This document shows positions 17,022 to 25,518 of a stretch of DNA of 64,000 nucleotides, piece after piece (positions within the stretch are counted from its first letter, which is position 1; every line of letters begins with the position of its first letter). The notes beneath the pieces were generated by a model that did no database searches, was not told the origin of the DNA, and worked only from the letters and a program-made list of their open reading frames with translations. Source of the DNA: Neobacillus piezotolerans (GTDB taxonomy: Bacteria > Bacillota > Bacilli > Bacillales > Cytobacillaceae). The translations under genes and the position numbers were made by a program. The stretch lies in the NCBI RefSeq assembly GCF_003362805.1, contig NZ_QNQT01000002.1:62001-126000 (forward strand). Direction: 5' to 3'.

Positions 17022-17910
17022 ATCCTTTATAGAGATTTATCCTCCAAAGGAATTTAACTTCGAAGAGTGTTTGATTTTTTTAGGCAGGTCTAATATGGAA
17101 GTGCTCCATCAGATTAAAGGGGGCTCTGTATATAAACTAATAAAAGTTGATGAATCTTTGGTTTTATGCAAAATCAGCTTCCTCCATAATTGCTTAAAGG
17201 TTGAATTTCCGATAAGCCCAAAATCCAAAAGCAGCCGAAAAATAGTGGCGGAGTATATTTGGGAATGGTTTGATTTGGAACAGGATTTAGGGGGATTTTA
17301 TCGAATGGCAAGCAAAGATAAAATTTTAAGGACACTGGTTCATAAATATTATGGCTTACGCATTATGTGCATTCCTGATTTATTTGAGGCATTAGTATGG
17401 GCGATTATCGGACAACAGATCAATTTAACATTTGCTTATACATTAAAGAAACGCTTCGTCGAGCAATTTGGCGAAAGTCTAACTTTCGAAGGAGAAACGT
17501 CTTGGTTATTCCCCTCATTTGAAAAAATAGCATCGATAAGCGTCGAGGATTTACGAGTTCTTCAATTTACTGAAAGAAAGGCTGAATACATCATCTCTAT
17601 TGCAAATGCTATGGCAAACGGGGAATTATCCAAGGAATTATTGCTTCAAAAAAAAGACTATCAGCAAATACAAAAGTCGTTATTAATGATAAGAGGAGTC
17701 GGAGCATGGACGGCAGATTATGTGATGATGAAATGCCTGCACCATCCTTCTGCTTTCCCTGTTGCAGATGTCGGTCTGCATAATGCACTAAAGAATCTAT
17801 TAGGCCTTGAGAGGAAACCGCCTGTAGAAGAAATAAAAGAATACGCAGTAAATTGGGAAGGCTGGCAGGCATATGCCACCTTTTATCTTTGGAGGTCTTT
17901 ATATGACTAA
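17002..17910 (+). CDS. alkA: DNA-3-methyladenine glycosylase II (HhH-GPD)
   Basis: A 302-residue base-excision glycosylase. The helix-hairpin-helix segment is LLMIRGVGAWTADYVMMK (about 231-248), followed by the catalytic aspartate in FPVADVGLH. An upstream motif, WAIIGQQINL, is typical of AlkA. It removes alkylated bases such as 3-methyladenine from DNA. The start overlaps the end of adaA and the end overlaps the start of ogt, so it is the middle gene of one operon and should be induced by AdaA. In B. subtilis alkA is divergent from adaAB, whereas here the genes are merged head to tail. Confidence 0.88.
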   Translation: MYWIDHESFIEIYPPKEFNFEECLIFLGRSNMEVLHQIKGGSVYKLIKVDESLVLCKISFLHNCLKVEFPISPKSKSSRKIVAEYIWEWFDLEQDLGGFYRMASKDKILRTLVHKYYGLRIMCIPDLFEALVWAIIGQQINLTFAYTLKKRFVEQFGESLTFEGETSWLFPSFEKIASISVEDLRVLQFTERKAEYIISIANAMANGELSKELLLQKKDYQQIQKSLLMIRGVGAWTADYVMMKCLHHPSAFPVADVGLHNALKNLLGLERKPPVEEIKEYAVNWEGWQAYATFYLWRSLYD

Positions 17911-18391
17911 GCTATATAAATTGGATTATGAATCACCGATTGGCGTAGTTGAAATTAGCGGGACTCATGAAGCTATCATCTCTATTTTGTTTTCTGAAGA
18001 GAATGAAAAGGTGAATGGTCTACATGATGAAACCCCTCTAGTTTTAAAAGAATGTTATAACCAACTTGACGGATATTTTAAAGGCAAGTGCTTTGAATTT
18101 ACATTCCCTTATCGAGTTGAAGGAACTGACTTCCAAAAAACTGTATGGGAAGCCTTAAAAGAAATCCCTTATGCAAAAACAGGCTCTTATAAGGATATTG
18201 CGCTTTCCATTGGAAATGAAAAAGCGATCAGGGCAGTAGGGAGTGCAAATGGAAAAAATAAGTTAAGCATTGTTATTCCTTGTCACAGAGTAATCGGTTC
18301 AAATGGAACTTTGACAGGTTATGCAGGGGGACTATGGAGAAAGGAATGGCTCCTGCAACATGAAAAAACATTTCAGAAGGAAAAACGGTAG
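17903..18391 (+). CDS. ogt: Methylated-DNA--protein-cysteine S-methyltransferase
   Basis: A 163-residue O6-alkylguanine-DNA alkyltransferase (Ogt/AdaB type). The acceptor cysteine lies in VIPCHRVIGSNG, followed by LTGYAGGLWRK; the DNA-binding helix region is PYAKTGSYKDIA...AIRAVGSANG. It removes methyl groups from O6-methylguanine in a suicide reaction. The ATG at 17903 follows TTTGGAGG at good spacing inside the end of alkA; the frame is open further upstream but lacks support there. Last gene of the adaA-alkA-ogt operon, closed by a hairpin terminator. Confidence 0.9.
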   Translation: MTKLYKLDYESPIGVVEISGTHEAIISILFSEENEKVNGLHDETPLVLKECYNQLDGYFKGKCFEFTFPYRVEGTDFQKTVWEALKEIPYAKTGSYKDIALSIGNEKAIRAVGSANGKNKLSIVIPCHRVIGSNGTLTGYAGGLWRKEWLLQHEKTFQKEKR

Positions 18392-18435
18392 CTGTTCAGA
18401 GCAGCTGCCCAAGTTTCAAGACAGCCAAATAAATG

Positions 18436-18492
18436 AAAGGGGACGGCTCATTGTTCTTTCTGCATGAAAGAGGCAATTAGCTGTCCCTTTTT
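18436..18492 (+). terminator. Terminator of the adaptive-response operon
   Basis: AAAGGGGACGGCT (18436-18448) pairs with AGCTGTCCCTTTT (18479 on, wobble allowed), ending in a T run. Confidence 0.7.
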
Positions 18493-18569
18493 ATAATCTG
18501 AAGAAATCCAGCTGAATAAATACTGGTGTTTTTGCCAAAATGCACTCAATATTGGTTCCATTTCCCGCG

Positions 18570-18763
18570 CTTTGTAACTGTACTGTAACTACATATTCAT
18601 ATTAGGTTAACAGTTTTTATTTATATTAATATACTTATTGGTATAGAGGGATGATTAAGGTGACTAGCGGAATCATTAAATTATCTTGGCTTTGTAAATG
18701 TTTTGTAAATAACCAATCATACTGGCGTAATGGTTTTTTTCTATACTAATATACTTATTTGGT
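18570..18763 (+). promoter_or_regulatory. Tandemly duplicated promoter/operator of the GH3 gene
   Basis: Segments 18570-18642 and 18690-18763 are diverged copies offset by 120 bp. Each begins with two TGTAAx hexamers exactly 11 bp apart (18573/18584 and 18693/18704) and ends with an AT-rich TATACT/ATACTTATT -10-like stretch about 40 bp later. TGTAA(A/C)-N5-TGTAA(A/C) is the reverse of the TT(A/T/C)ACA direct repeats bound by PhoP in Bacillus, so phosphate control is a candidate; this is inference. Confidence 0.55.
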
Positions 18764-18775
18764 GGTGGGGGAGTG

Positions 18776-18835
18776 ATGAAAAGCTATTTTTTAAAAAGAC
18801 AAATCGATATAGGGAGAGATAGAAAAAGATGTTAA
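18776..18835 (+). CDS. Possible leader peptide overlapping the GH3 start
   Basis: An ATG at 18776 behind GGTGGTGGGGGAG opens 19 codons (MKSYFLKRQIDIG...) whose TAA at 18833-18835 overlaps the first codons of the GH3 gene. It is in a different frame. The overlap would couple translation of the glycosidase to the leader. It may also be chance; conservation is unknown. Confidence 0.35.
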   Translation: MKSYFLKRQIDIGRDRKRC

Positions 18836-21267
18836 AACGGATTAATTTAATTTTTATGACAGCAATTATTTTACTGTCTTCATTGGTAATTCCTGCTAAT
18901 GCGGAGAACGGTGGAACGGAAGGGACCAAACCCTGGATGAACACCCAGCTCTCAGCAGAAGAGCGTACCGAATTGCTTCTTGATGCAATGACGATGGAAC
19001 AGAAGATGCAGCAAATCGCTATCTCGCGCTTCAATGAAAATGACAAAGGTGAACCGGTTGTCATCAAAAGAGGCGGAACTAGCAAGTATATGAACGGAGA
19101 ATTTGCACCACAAGGTACCCTTCCTGGCTGTGAGTTTCAAGACACAGGCCGACAAATCAAAGGGATCGAGGAACTCGGTATCCCTACAGTACGTATGACC
19201 AATGGTGGTACGGGGGTTAAGGGCGGATCGTGTCACAATGACCCACTGGCGACTGGCCTTCCGTCTACTCCAGGTTTGGCTGCGACATTCGACCGCGAGC
19301 TAAACTATGAGGCCGGCCGAATCCTTGGTGAGGAGACACGGGCTTTCGCACATCACGTGTTCCTCGGACCAGGTATGAACCTCATTCGTCACCCGTACGG
19401 TGGCCGTAACTATGAATACTTTAGTGAGGACCCTTATTTGACAGGTACCCTTGCAATCGAGCAAACAAAGGGTATCCAGGATCAGGGAGTCCAGGTACAA
19501 CTCAAGCACATGGCTGGCAACGAACAGGAAACTGAGCGTTGGACGATGGGTGTCCAAGTTCCATCACAAGCTATGAATGAATTGTACATGTTGCCATTCG
19601 AAATGACCGTAAGAGATGCTGACCCAGCTTCCGTGATGTGTTCATTCCCGGATGTTAACGGAACTTATGCATGTGACAGTTCTGAACTGCTTCAAGACGC
19701 ACTAAGGGGCAAGTGGGGCTTTGATGGTTACGTCATGAGCGACCGTCGCGCGATTCACGACACAGTTGCTGCCATCAAGGCAGGTACAAATGTTGAGTTA
19801 GACTGGGCACCACAATACTACACTCAAGAGAAGATTCAAGAGGCTCTTGACGCAGGTTTGGTGACTGTGGACGATATTGATAATCTACTTCGTCCGCGTT
19901 ACATCAAGATGATCGAGTTCGGCCACATGGACGAGCCTTTCGATAAATTCATGCCTGAAATCGTTGACCCGATGGCTAACGGCGCTACCGCGCGGAAGAT
20001 GGCCGAGGAAGGCTCTGTGCTATTGAAGAACGACAACGACTTCTTGCCACTTGACGGCGAGCCAAAGTCGATCGCGTTGATCGGCATTGATACGTTCGCT
20101 GGTGAGGCAAAGATGTCCCCACGTTCTGTTCGTGACGACAATGATTATGTAGTGACTCCATATACGGTCACACCACAAGAAGGCTTAGAGAATGTTATCA
20201 AAGAGCTGGGCTACAACACTAAAGTGACATACAACAATGGCAGTGACCCGAAAGCTGCTGCCAAGTTAGCTGCTGAATCTGATGTCGTGCTTCTCATGGT
20301 CGGCGACAACCCACATGAGACAGTGGACCGTGAAACCCTCGGATTCCCAGCCTTGAACTTAAAATCGGGCTTGGCAGAGCAAGAGCCGGTAATCGACGCA
20401 GTTATGGAAGCTAACCCTGAGAATACTGTTGTGGTACTGAAGACTTCCGGTACGTCGATTATGCCATGGTTGGATAAGGTACCTGCAGTTCTTCAAGCTT
20501 GGTACCCAGGTATGGAGGATGGCAATGCCGTTGCTAACATTCTCTATGGTAAGGTTAATCCATCCGGTAAGCTTCCTATGACGTTTGGAGCCACTGAACG
20601 TGAAGCAGCTTTCGCGACTGAAGAACAATACCCTGGAACTCGTCAAGATACTGGTAAAGTAGGTGGACCAGGGCCTTACGGTGATGGTAAGTCCGATCAG
20701 CTAATCGCCAAGTACACAGAAGGTCTTGAGATGGGTTACCGCTGGTACGAAGCAAACAACGTGAAGCCAGTATTCCCATTTGGTTACGGACTATCGTACA
20801 CTACTTTCGAATATGACGACCTCAAAGTCAAGAAAGTCCGTGGTGAAGGCAATGGTAAAAAAGACTCGATTTCTGGTATTGACGTGTCCTTCACCATTAC
20901 GAACACTGGCGACGTTGCCGGTAAAGAAGCAGCACAGGTCTACCTAACCCTGCCGAACGAGGCGGGACAGCCAACAAAGCGTCTTGTCAACTTCGAGAAG
21001 GTTTACTTGGAGCCAGGTGAGAGCGAGCAGGTGACTGTACGTATTAACCATGCAGACTCGAACCACCCGTTCTCCTATTTCGTTCCGGAAGAACCTAACA
21101 ACCTGGCAAACTGGGCTGACGGTGAGTGGGCAACTGCTGACGGTAAGTACCGCGTGCATGTCGGTGGTTCCTCTGCAGATACTCCGTTAGAAAAGGATGT
21201 CCCGCTGAACTTCAAACTCAGCAAGGATGAAAACAAAGGCAAGGGCAAGGGGAACTCCCGTAAGTAA
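18829..21267 (+). CDS. Secreted GH3 beta-glycosidase
   Basis: Extracellular glycoside hydrolase of 812 residues. A signal peptide (LIFMTAIILLSSLVIPANA) ends near residue 25. The N-terminal GH3 barrel (about 40-380) contains VQLKHMAGNEQE and the probable nucleophile Asp in GFDGYVMSDRR; the alpha/beta sandwich domain follows (about 400-620) and a fibronectin-III-like domain closes it (about 665-790, FTITNTGDVAGKEAAQVYL). The usual SDW is SDR here. The tail is Lys/Gly-rich (KGKGKGNSRK). Base composition and codon use (many CGT, GAC, GGC codons) differ sharply from neighbours and a GC-rich stretch follows, which suggests horizontal transfer, perhaps from a higher-GC Gram-positive. The ATG at 18829 has AGGGAGAG upstream. 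Substrate unknown. Confidence 0.85.
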   Translation: MLKRINLIFMTAIILLSSLVIPANAENGGTEGTKPWMNTQLSAEERTELLLDAMTMEQKMQQIAISRFNENDKGEPVVIKRGGTSKYMNGEFAPQGTLPGCEFQDTGRQIKGIEELGIPTVRMTNGGTGVKGGSCHNDPLATGLPSTPGLAATFDRELNYEAGRILGEETRAFAHHVFLGPGMNLIRHPYGGRNYEYFSEDPYLTGTLAIEQTKGIQDQGVQVQLKHMAGNEQETERWTMGVQVPSQAMNELYMLPFEMTVRDADPASVMCSFPDVNGTYACDSSELLQDALRGKWGFDGYVMSDRRAIHDTVAAIKAGTNVELDWAPQYYTQEKIQEALDAGLVTVDDIDNLLRPRYIKMIEFGHMDEPFDKFMPEIVDPMANGATARKMAEEGSVLLKNDNDFLPLDGEPKSIALIGIDTFAGEAKMSPRSVRDDNDYVVTPYTVTPQEGLENVIKELGYNTKVTYNNGSDPKAAAKLAAESDVVLLMVGDNPHETVDRETLGFPALNLKSGLAEQEPVIDAVMEANPENTVVVLKTSGTSIMPWLDKVPAVLQAWYPGMEDGNAVANILYGKVNPSGKLPMTFGATEREAAFATEEQYPGTRQDTGKVGGPGPYGDGKSDQLIAKYTEGLEMGYRWYEANNVKPVFPFGYGLSYTTFEYDDLKVKKVRGEGNGKKDSISGIDVSFTITNTGDVAGKEAAQVYLTLPNEAGQPTKRLVNFEKVYLEPGESEQVTVRINHADSNHPFSYFVPEEPNNLANWADGEWATADGKYRVHVGGSSADTPLEKDVPLNFKLSKDENKGKGKGNSRK

Positions 21268-21329
21268 GCCCATGCCCATAGGATGACGCTGGCAACCCTG
21301 TATGGGATGTCAGGCATCCAGAACCTGGT

Positions 21330-21378
21330 GAGCCCGCTGGCTCGGCGAATCAAGCCGTGGCCCGCGGGCTCATCGCTT
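21330..21378 (+). terminator. GC-rich terminator after GH3 gene
   Basis: GAGCCCGC (21330-21337) pairs with GCGGGCTC (21364-21371), followed by ATCGCTTTT. The whole stretch 21268-21520 is unusually GC-rich for this window and encodes nothing I recognise. Confidence 0.6.
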
Positions 21379-21521
21379 TTCTAGACGCCTTCATGGTTAT
21401 GAGAGGAACGCCATTGACGGAGCCCGAAAGAAGGGCCGCCGGCGGGATCACGTTGCCCCGGTCGGATCAGTGGCCGGGCCCATCTAAGGAACCCGGGACA
21501 CCACAGGGACTTTCGATTAAT

Positions 21522-21986
21522 TTAATACTCTCCTTTAATGACAAAATAAGAGCCCCGAATGGTTCCAGCCAGTTTAGACTTTTGCCTTGCAAACTTGAAC
21601 TTCCCTTCCAGCTCTTTTGGTACTTCCATACCCTCGGAAAGCTTAAAGCCAACGGCCCGTTTCTTAGGGTCATCAACCGTATACATAACGTTGATCGAAA
21701 GGCCATCTTCATAAAAGACGTAGGCAAATTTGATGTTTTCCACTTGAAAACGCGATGTTTCTAAAGGCTTGGCCGCGAACTCAATATCACGTTCTTCTTT
21801 CAAAATCCGGTTCACAAAATCAAGGGTTTCCTGACTTTCGCTCGCTGGTACAACCACATATTCATGCTTGTATTTGTTCATGAAGTAGCGGGCTTCATTC
21901 GCGCGTAAACCGGCAAGTGCTTCTGCTACAGGTGAAGACTCTAATCCAACTGTAGATACATTTTTAAAATCAACGAGATAGGACAA
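21522..21986 (-). CDS. Hypothetical protein in the yobU unit
   Basis: A 154-residue soluble protein of unknown family. The TTG at 21986 is chosen as start because AAGGAGGG lies 7 bases upstream; the open frame continues further but through the end of the preceding gene. The sequence is mixed alpha/beta (YFMNKYKHEYVVVPAS, FVNRILKEERDIEF) and ends AGTIRGSYFVIKGEY; no catalytic motif or membrane segment is apparent. It follows the GyrI-like gene after 13 bases and is surely co-transcribed with it, so it may share its ligand or regulatory role. Confidence 0.7.
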   Translation of the reverse strand: MSYLVDFKNVSTVGLESSPVAEALAGLRANEARYFMNKYKHEYVVVPASESQETLDFVNRILKEERDIEFAAKPLETSRFQVENIKFAYVFYEDGLSINVMYTVDDPKKRAVGFKLSEGMEVPKELEGKFKFARQKSKLAGTIRGSYFVIKGEY

Positions 21987-21999
21987 TCTTGAACCCTCC

Positions 22000-22479
22000 T
22001 TATTTCCTGACGACAGGAATCCAGAACTCACCATATACCAAGCCATTGCGCTGCCCCATTTCAACCGCGGCATTTGGCCCGCCAACATAGGCATAATCAT
22101 TTACTTCAGGCAACACTTGGCCAAAGGCAATGCCTGTAAGCTGATTACTTAATTCTTCAGCCGTTTTCGCTTCCCCTTTAACAACCAGGTATTCCCCCTT
22201 TGGAAATTGAATCACTCTGGTTGCTTCTGGTAACGTCGCCTCTGTCATAACGCCGGCATAATGCATCATTTTGTTATTGACCGCCTCGTTCACGGCAAAA
22301 ATGTAGCCATTGGTGGCCAGGGCTTTTAACGTGTCAAGCCTTCCATCTTCTTTGACAGCATGCCAAAAGTCCGCCTTTTCCTTTGTTAGGCCAGCAAAAT
22401 CTGTGTAATCGCTTTTCAACTCAATTCCAATACCCAATACGGTAAAGCTGTCTTTTTCTTCAATGTTATAATCCGCCAT
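22000..22479 (-). CDS. yobU: GyrI-like / AraC effector-binding domain protein (YobU-like)
   Basis: A 160-residue stand-alone small-molecule-binding protein of the GyrI/SOUL type. The domain shows the repeated beta-alpha-beta pattern with FTVLGIGIELKSDY at the start, VIQFPKGEYLVVKGEA and the end GLVYGEFWIPV typical of AraC effector-binding domains. The ATG at 22479 follows AAGGAAGG. It is divergent from a WYL-type regulator, exactly as yobU is next to yobV in B. subtilis, so it probably senses or sequesters the ligand relevant to that regulator (inference). Confidence 0.75.
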   Translation of the reverse strand: MADYNIEEKDSFTVLGIGIELKSDYTDFAGLTKEKADFWHAVKEDGRLDTLKALATNGYIFAVNEAVNNKMMHYAGVMTEATLPEATRVIQFPKGEYLVVKGEAKTAEELSNQLTGIAFGQVLPEVNDYAYVGGPNAAVEMGQRNGLVYGEFWIPVVRK

Positions 22480-22588
22480 GTTCAAAACCTTCCTTTTTAA
22501 AAAATTTTTCAAATGATTTATCTTTTCACTTGATGAGTTTATAATAGCTTTAAATCATGTCAAAAAATGATACTGTTTAGGAGCCGCG

Positions 22589-23551
22589 ATGAAAAAAGTT
22601 GAACGGATAAATACCATCATGCGGTATATCAACAACCGCGCTCACTTTACAATTTCTGAACTTATGCGGGAATTTAACATCTCCCGTTCGACAGCGATTC
22701 GGGATGTCAGGGAAATTGAAGCCATGGGGATGCCACTTGTCGCAGAAGTTGGAAGGGATGGGGGTTATTTTGTCATGAACAACTCTGTCCTTCCTACTGT
22801 CCGTTTTACCGATAATGAGGTCAAAGCTCTTTTTATTGCCTTTATGGCCACAAGAAATCAACAACTCCCATATCTAAAGAGCCGCCAGTCTTTAGCCGAA
22901 AAATTACTGGGTCTTATCTCGGAAAACCAGCAGGATGACCTTGTCCTTTTAAATCAAATTTTGCTCTTTGAAGGGACCAACCCCCATAATCCTGACCTGC
23001 TTGATCTGTCAGACCTCCCTCACCCTATGTTAGAAAAACTCATCGAAACCCTTCTTTTGGATAGCCATTTATTGATTACCATTAAAGAAGACATGGAAAT
23101 AAAGACTTATCCGATTTTTCTCTTGCACCTTTATCGTGAGAAAAGTCTTTGGCTGATCGAAGGCTTTGACCTAAAAGAAGAAAAGAAACAAATTTTTTCT
23201 GTCGACAATCTCATCGCTGTTGAACCATACCCTGCCAACAATAGATGGAGTAAGAAAAAGATTTTGGAAAAACTACGGAAGCGGGATGGAGCAACCAACC
23301 TAGTCCTTGAACTTGGTCCAAAGGGAATAGCCCAGTTTAAAAAATACCATCCTTTAAAAGTTTCGATTTCCTATACAAATCCTTTCCAGACAACAGCCAT
23401 TTTAAGGACTTTTATCAATGTCAATAATTCAGAAGAATTAACCGAGATAACAAATTGGCTCCTTTTCCTGGGTGGAGATATCAAGGTTAGGGAAGTACCG
23501 GAAAAAGTCTTGGAAAGCCTACAAGAAAGATTATCCTTATTCTTTCCATGA
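22589..23551 (+). CDS. yobV: HTH-WYL transcriptional regulator (YobV-like)
   Basis: A 320-residue DeoR/YafY-type regulator. The N-terminal winged helix is RINTIMRYINNRAHFTISELMREFNISRSTAIRDVREIE (cut here into ISELMREFNISRSTAIRDVR as recognition region), and the C-terminal half carries a WYL-like ligand-binding domain (LWLIEGFDLKEEKKQIFSVD). It stands divergently from yobU with a 109-bp shared promoter region containing TTTATAATAGC. It likely controls the divergent pair and possibly the downstream MBL gene. Orthology to B. subtilis YobV is supported by both similarity and gene order. Confidence 0.8.
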   Translation: MKKVERINTIMRYINNRAHFTISELMREFNISRSTAIRDVREIEAMGMPLVAEVGRDGGYFVMNNSVLPTVRFTDNEVKALFIAFMATRNQQLPYLKSRQSLAEKLLGLISENQQDDLVLLNQILLFEGTNPHNPDLLDLSDLPHPMLEKLIETLLLDSHLLITIKEDMEIKTYPIFLLHLYREKSLWLIEGFDLKEEKKQIFSVDNLIAVEPYPANNRWSKKKILEKLRKRDGATNLVLELGPKGIAQFKKYHPLKVSISYTNPFQTTAILRTFINVNNSEELTEITNWLLFLGGDIKVREVPEKVLESLQERLSLFFP

Positions 23552-23676
23552 GCTGTGTCGGGTAAAAGCCCAAATCATTTAACCGTTCCACAAATAGAGG
23601 CGGTTTTGAAAATCACGTATGTGTAAACAACCGTTGTTCGATTTAAAATAGTATAAAAGAAAGGTGGCAGCCCTTT

Positions 23677-24525
23677 ATGCACTCAATAAATAAAATAGGG
23701 AAGAGTTTTTGGTATATCACTCCAATATCGGAGACCGACCGGCCCATTCTGGGAATGGTCGTAGGCAATAACAAGACATTAATGATTGATGCAGGAAACT
23801 CGGAAGACCATGCTCAATATTTTGTGAATGAACTTTCAAAAATGGGGATCGGGAATCCTAATATAGTCGTCCTTACTCATTGGCATTGGGACCATATCTT
23901 TGGTCTTTCAGCGTTACCTAATACAGTTTCTATCGCTTCCGAAAAAACAAAAAAAGAAATGGAGAAGCTAATCCCGTTTTCTTGGTCAGACGAGGCACTG
24001 GATGCGCGGGTGAAAGAAGGAGTAGAAATTGAATTTTGTGCCAAAGCAATTAAAGAGGAATTCAAGAATCACCGGGACATCAAGATTATTTTGCCGGATA
24101 TAACTTTTGAAAAACGGGTGGAAATTGACCTTGGCGGAGTAACTTGCATCGTGCAATACGTTGGAGGCGATCATGCTGCTGACTCGGCAATCGTCTATAT
24201 TGCAGAAGAAAAGATTCTCTTTCTTGCTGACTGCATTTATCCAAATATGTATGCCGAAAAACAAAACTATACAATCAAGGAAACACTTCGGCTGCTAGAT
24301 GAATTGGAATCATTTGATGCGGATACCTATATACCTTCGCATCAAAAGCCAATTTCAAAAGAAGAATTCAATCAGGAAGCAGCCAAGCTAAGAACAATTG
24401 CGAAATACACAGATACTTGCCGTGGTGATAAACAGAAAATAATGAAGGAATACAAAAACCACGTGAAAAGGGAACTTACAGAAGACGAAATGGAAACAAT
24501 CGCTGACTTTGTAAATGGGTATTAA
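23677..24525 (+). CDS. MBL-fold metallohydrolase
   Basis: A 282-residue metallo-beta-lactamase-fold hydrolase. The metal-binding motif THWHWDHIFG lies near residues 67-76; further ligands are expected at GGDHAADS and FLADC, and at the His of IPSHQKP. It is shorter than glyoxalase II and has no extra domain; substrate unknown. GAAAGGTGG precedes the ATG. It follows yobV by 125 bases. A broken piece of a paralogue lies at 26376-26501, so this gene was once duplicated or exchanged in this region. Confidence 0.8.
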   Translation: MHSINKIGKSFWYITPISETDRPILGMVVGNNKTLMIDAGNSEDHAQYFVNELSKMGIGNPNIVVLTHWHWDHIFGLSALPNTVSIASEKTKKEMEKLIPFSWSDEALDARVKEGVEIEFCAKAIKEEFKNHRDIKIILPDITFEKRVEIDLGGVTCIVQYVGGDHAADSAIVYIAEEKILFLADCIYPNMYAEKQNYTIKETLRLLDELESFDADTYIPSHQKPISKEEFNQEAAKLRTIAKYTDTCRGDKQKIMKEYKNHVKRELTEDEMETIADFVNGY

Positions 24526-24623
24526 AAGATCCCTTTGGCACAGCGAAGCTTTTGTATGTTAATGAGGTTGCTTATTTTAAAAAGCAGAGGGAAAGTAAAT
24601 TAGATTTTTTGAAAGAAAAGTTA

Positions 24624-24675
24624 AAAGCCAAAAATAGACAAGTAAAAAAACTTGCTTATTTTTGGCTTTATTTTT
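24624..24675 (+). terminator. Terminator of MBL gene
   Basis: AAAGCCAAAAATAGACAAG and CTTGCTTATTTTTGGCTTT form a long near-perfect stem with an A-rich loop, followed by ATTTTTG. Confidence 0.75.
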
Positions 24676-24871
24676 GTTTTCAATAGTTTATATATTAGCA
24701 TTAAAGTGTAATCAAACAATGTTTACACTCACTTCATCTTGGCACTACCATTCTTACTACCATAATTCTTTACTAAAATTCTGTCTCCTTCCTCCACACA
24801 AATAAAGAATGCTTTAATTATCAGGCCAATATGCCTCTGGTTTCGCACTTAGGGGCAACTATAGTTATAAA

Positions 24872-24899
24872 TGAAACAAATCAAGCGAACGGCCGTATA
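24872..24899 (+). promoter_or_regulatory. Sigma-W-type promoter of yxjI
   Basis: TGAAAC (24872-24877), exactly 16 bases, then CGTATA (24894-24899): a perfect match to the Bacillus sigma-W consensus. It lies 33 bases before the YxjI start. B. subtilis yxjI belongs to the sigma-W regulon, which supports it. Confidence 0.85.
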
Positions 24900-24932
24900 T
24901 GTAACTAATATCCTGCAGAGGGGCGGATGTAG

Positions 24933-25430
24933 ATGAAAGAGTTGTATATAAAGCAGAAGGTATTTAGTTTGAGTGAAAAGTTTACGGTGAAGGATCAGCA
25001 GGAAAAGGATGTTTATTTTATAGAGGGGAGTTTCATGAAAATCCCGAAGACGTTCTCCATTTTGAATGTAAATAGGGATGTAGTGGCGCTTATTACGAAA
25101 AAGATGTTCAGTTTCCTGCCGAAGTTTTTTGTTGAGGTAAATGGGCGGGAGATGGTGACGATTCAGAAAGAGTTTTCCTTCTTCAAGCCGCGCTATTCCA
25201 TTGAAGGGGTTGGCATCGAGGTGCAAGGCAACTGGTGGGATATGGATTTCGAAGTATTACGAAACGGAGAGGCCGTTGGCAGAGTGAACAAAGAGTGGTT
25301 CACTTGGGGCGATAGCTACAGAGTTCAGGTATTGAACGATGAAATGGAGACCATTATCATTGCGCTTGTTGTAGCAATTGATTGCGTAAAAGCTGACAAT
25401 GCTGCTGCATCTTCAGCGTCGACTATGTAA
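24933..25430 (+). CDS. yxjI: LURP-one-related protein YxjI
   Basis: A 165-residue protein of the YxjI/Tubby-C-like (LOR) family. The body is a run of beta strands typical of a 12-stranded barrel (KVFSLSEKFTVKDQ, VYFIEGSFMKIPKTFSI, GIEVQGNWWDMDFEV), then one hydrophobic C-terminal helix (IIIALVVAIDCVKAD). GAGGGGCGG precedes the ATG. Biochemical role unknown; the family may bind lipid or membrane. The perfect sigma-W promoter upstream places it in the envelope-stress response. Confidence 0.8.
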   Translation: MKELYIKQKVFSLSEKFTVKDQQEKDVYFIEGSFMKIPKTFSILNVNRDVVALITKKMFSFLPKFFVEVNGREMVTIQKEFSFFKPRYSIEGVGIEVQGNWWDMDFEVLRNGEAVGRVNKEWFTWGDSYRVQVLNDEMETIIIALVVAIDCVKADNAAASSASTM

Positions 25431-25518
25431 CGTGCAGTTTTACGGGGAATGGTTTTTATAATGGAGCTTGGAAGTGGGCCGCACGATTTCTTCATTTTTT
25501 CTCTTGTCCTAGAGAGAT

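Larger units (their letters stand above)
24526..24932. other. Intergenic region before yxjI
   Basis: 407 bp holding a terminator (24624-24675) and, at its right end, a sigma-W-type promoter (24872-24899). The stretch between is AT-rich and shows no gene. Confidence 0.5.

Noticed and set aside
21357-21764. 135-codon plus-strand frame after the GH3 gene
   Set aside because: It starts inside the terminator and then runs antisense through the 21522-21986 gene; no ribosome site.
22000-22100. Longer version of the 21522-21986 gene starting near 22100
   Set aside because: That frame runs through the end of the yobU-like gene; the TTG at 21986 has a strong ribosome site and gives a coherent protein.
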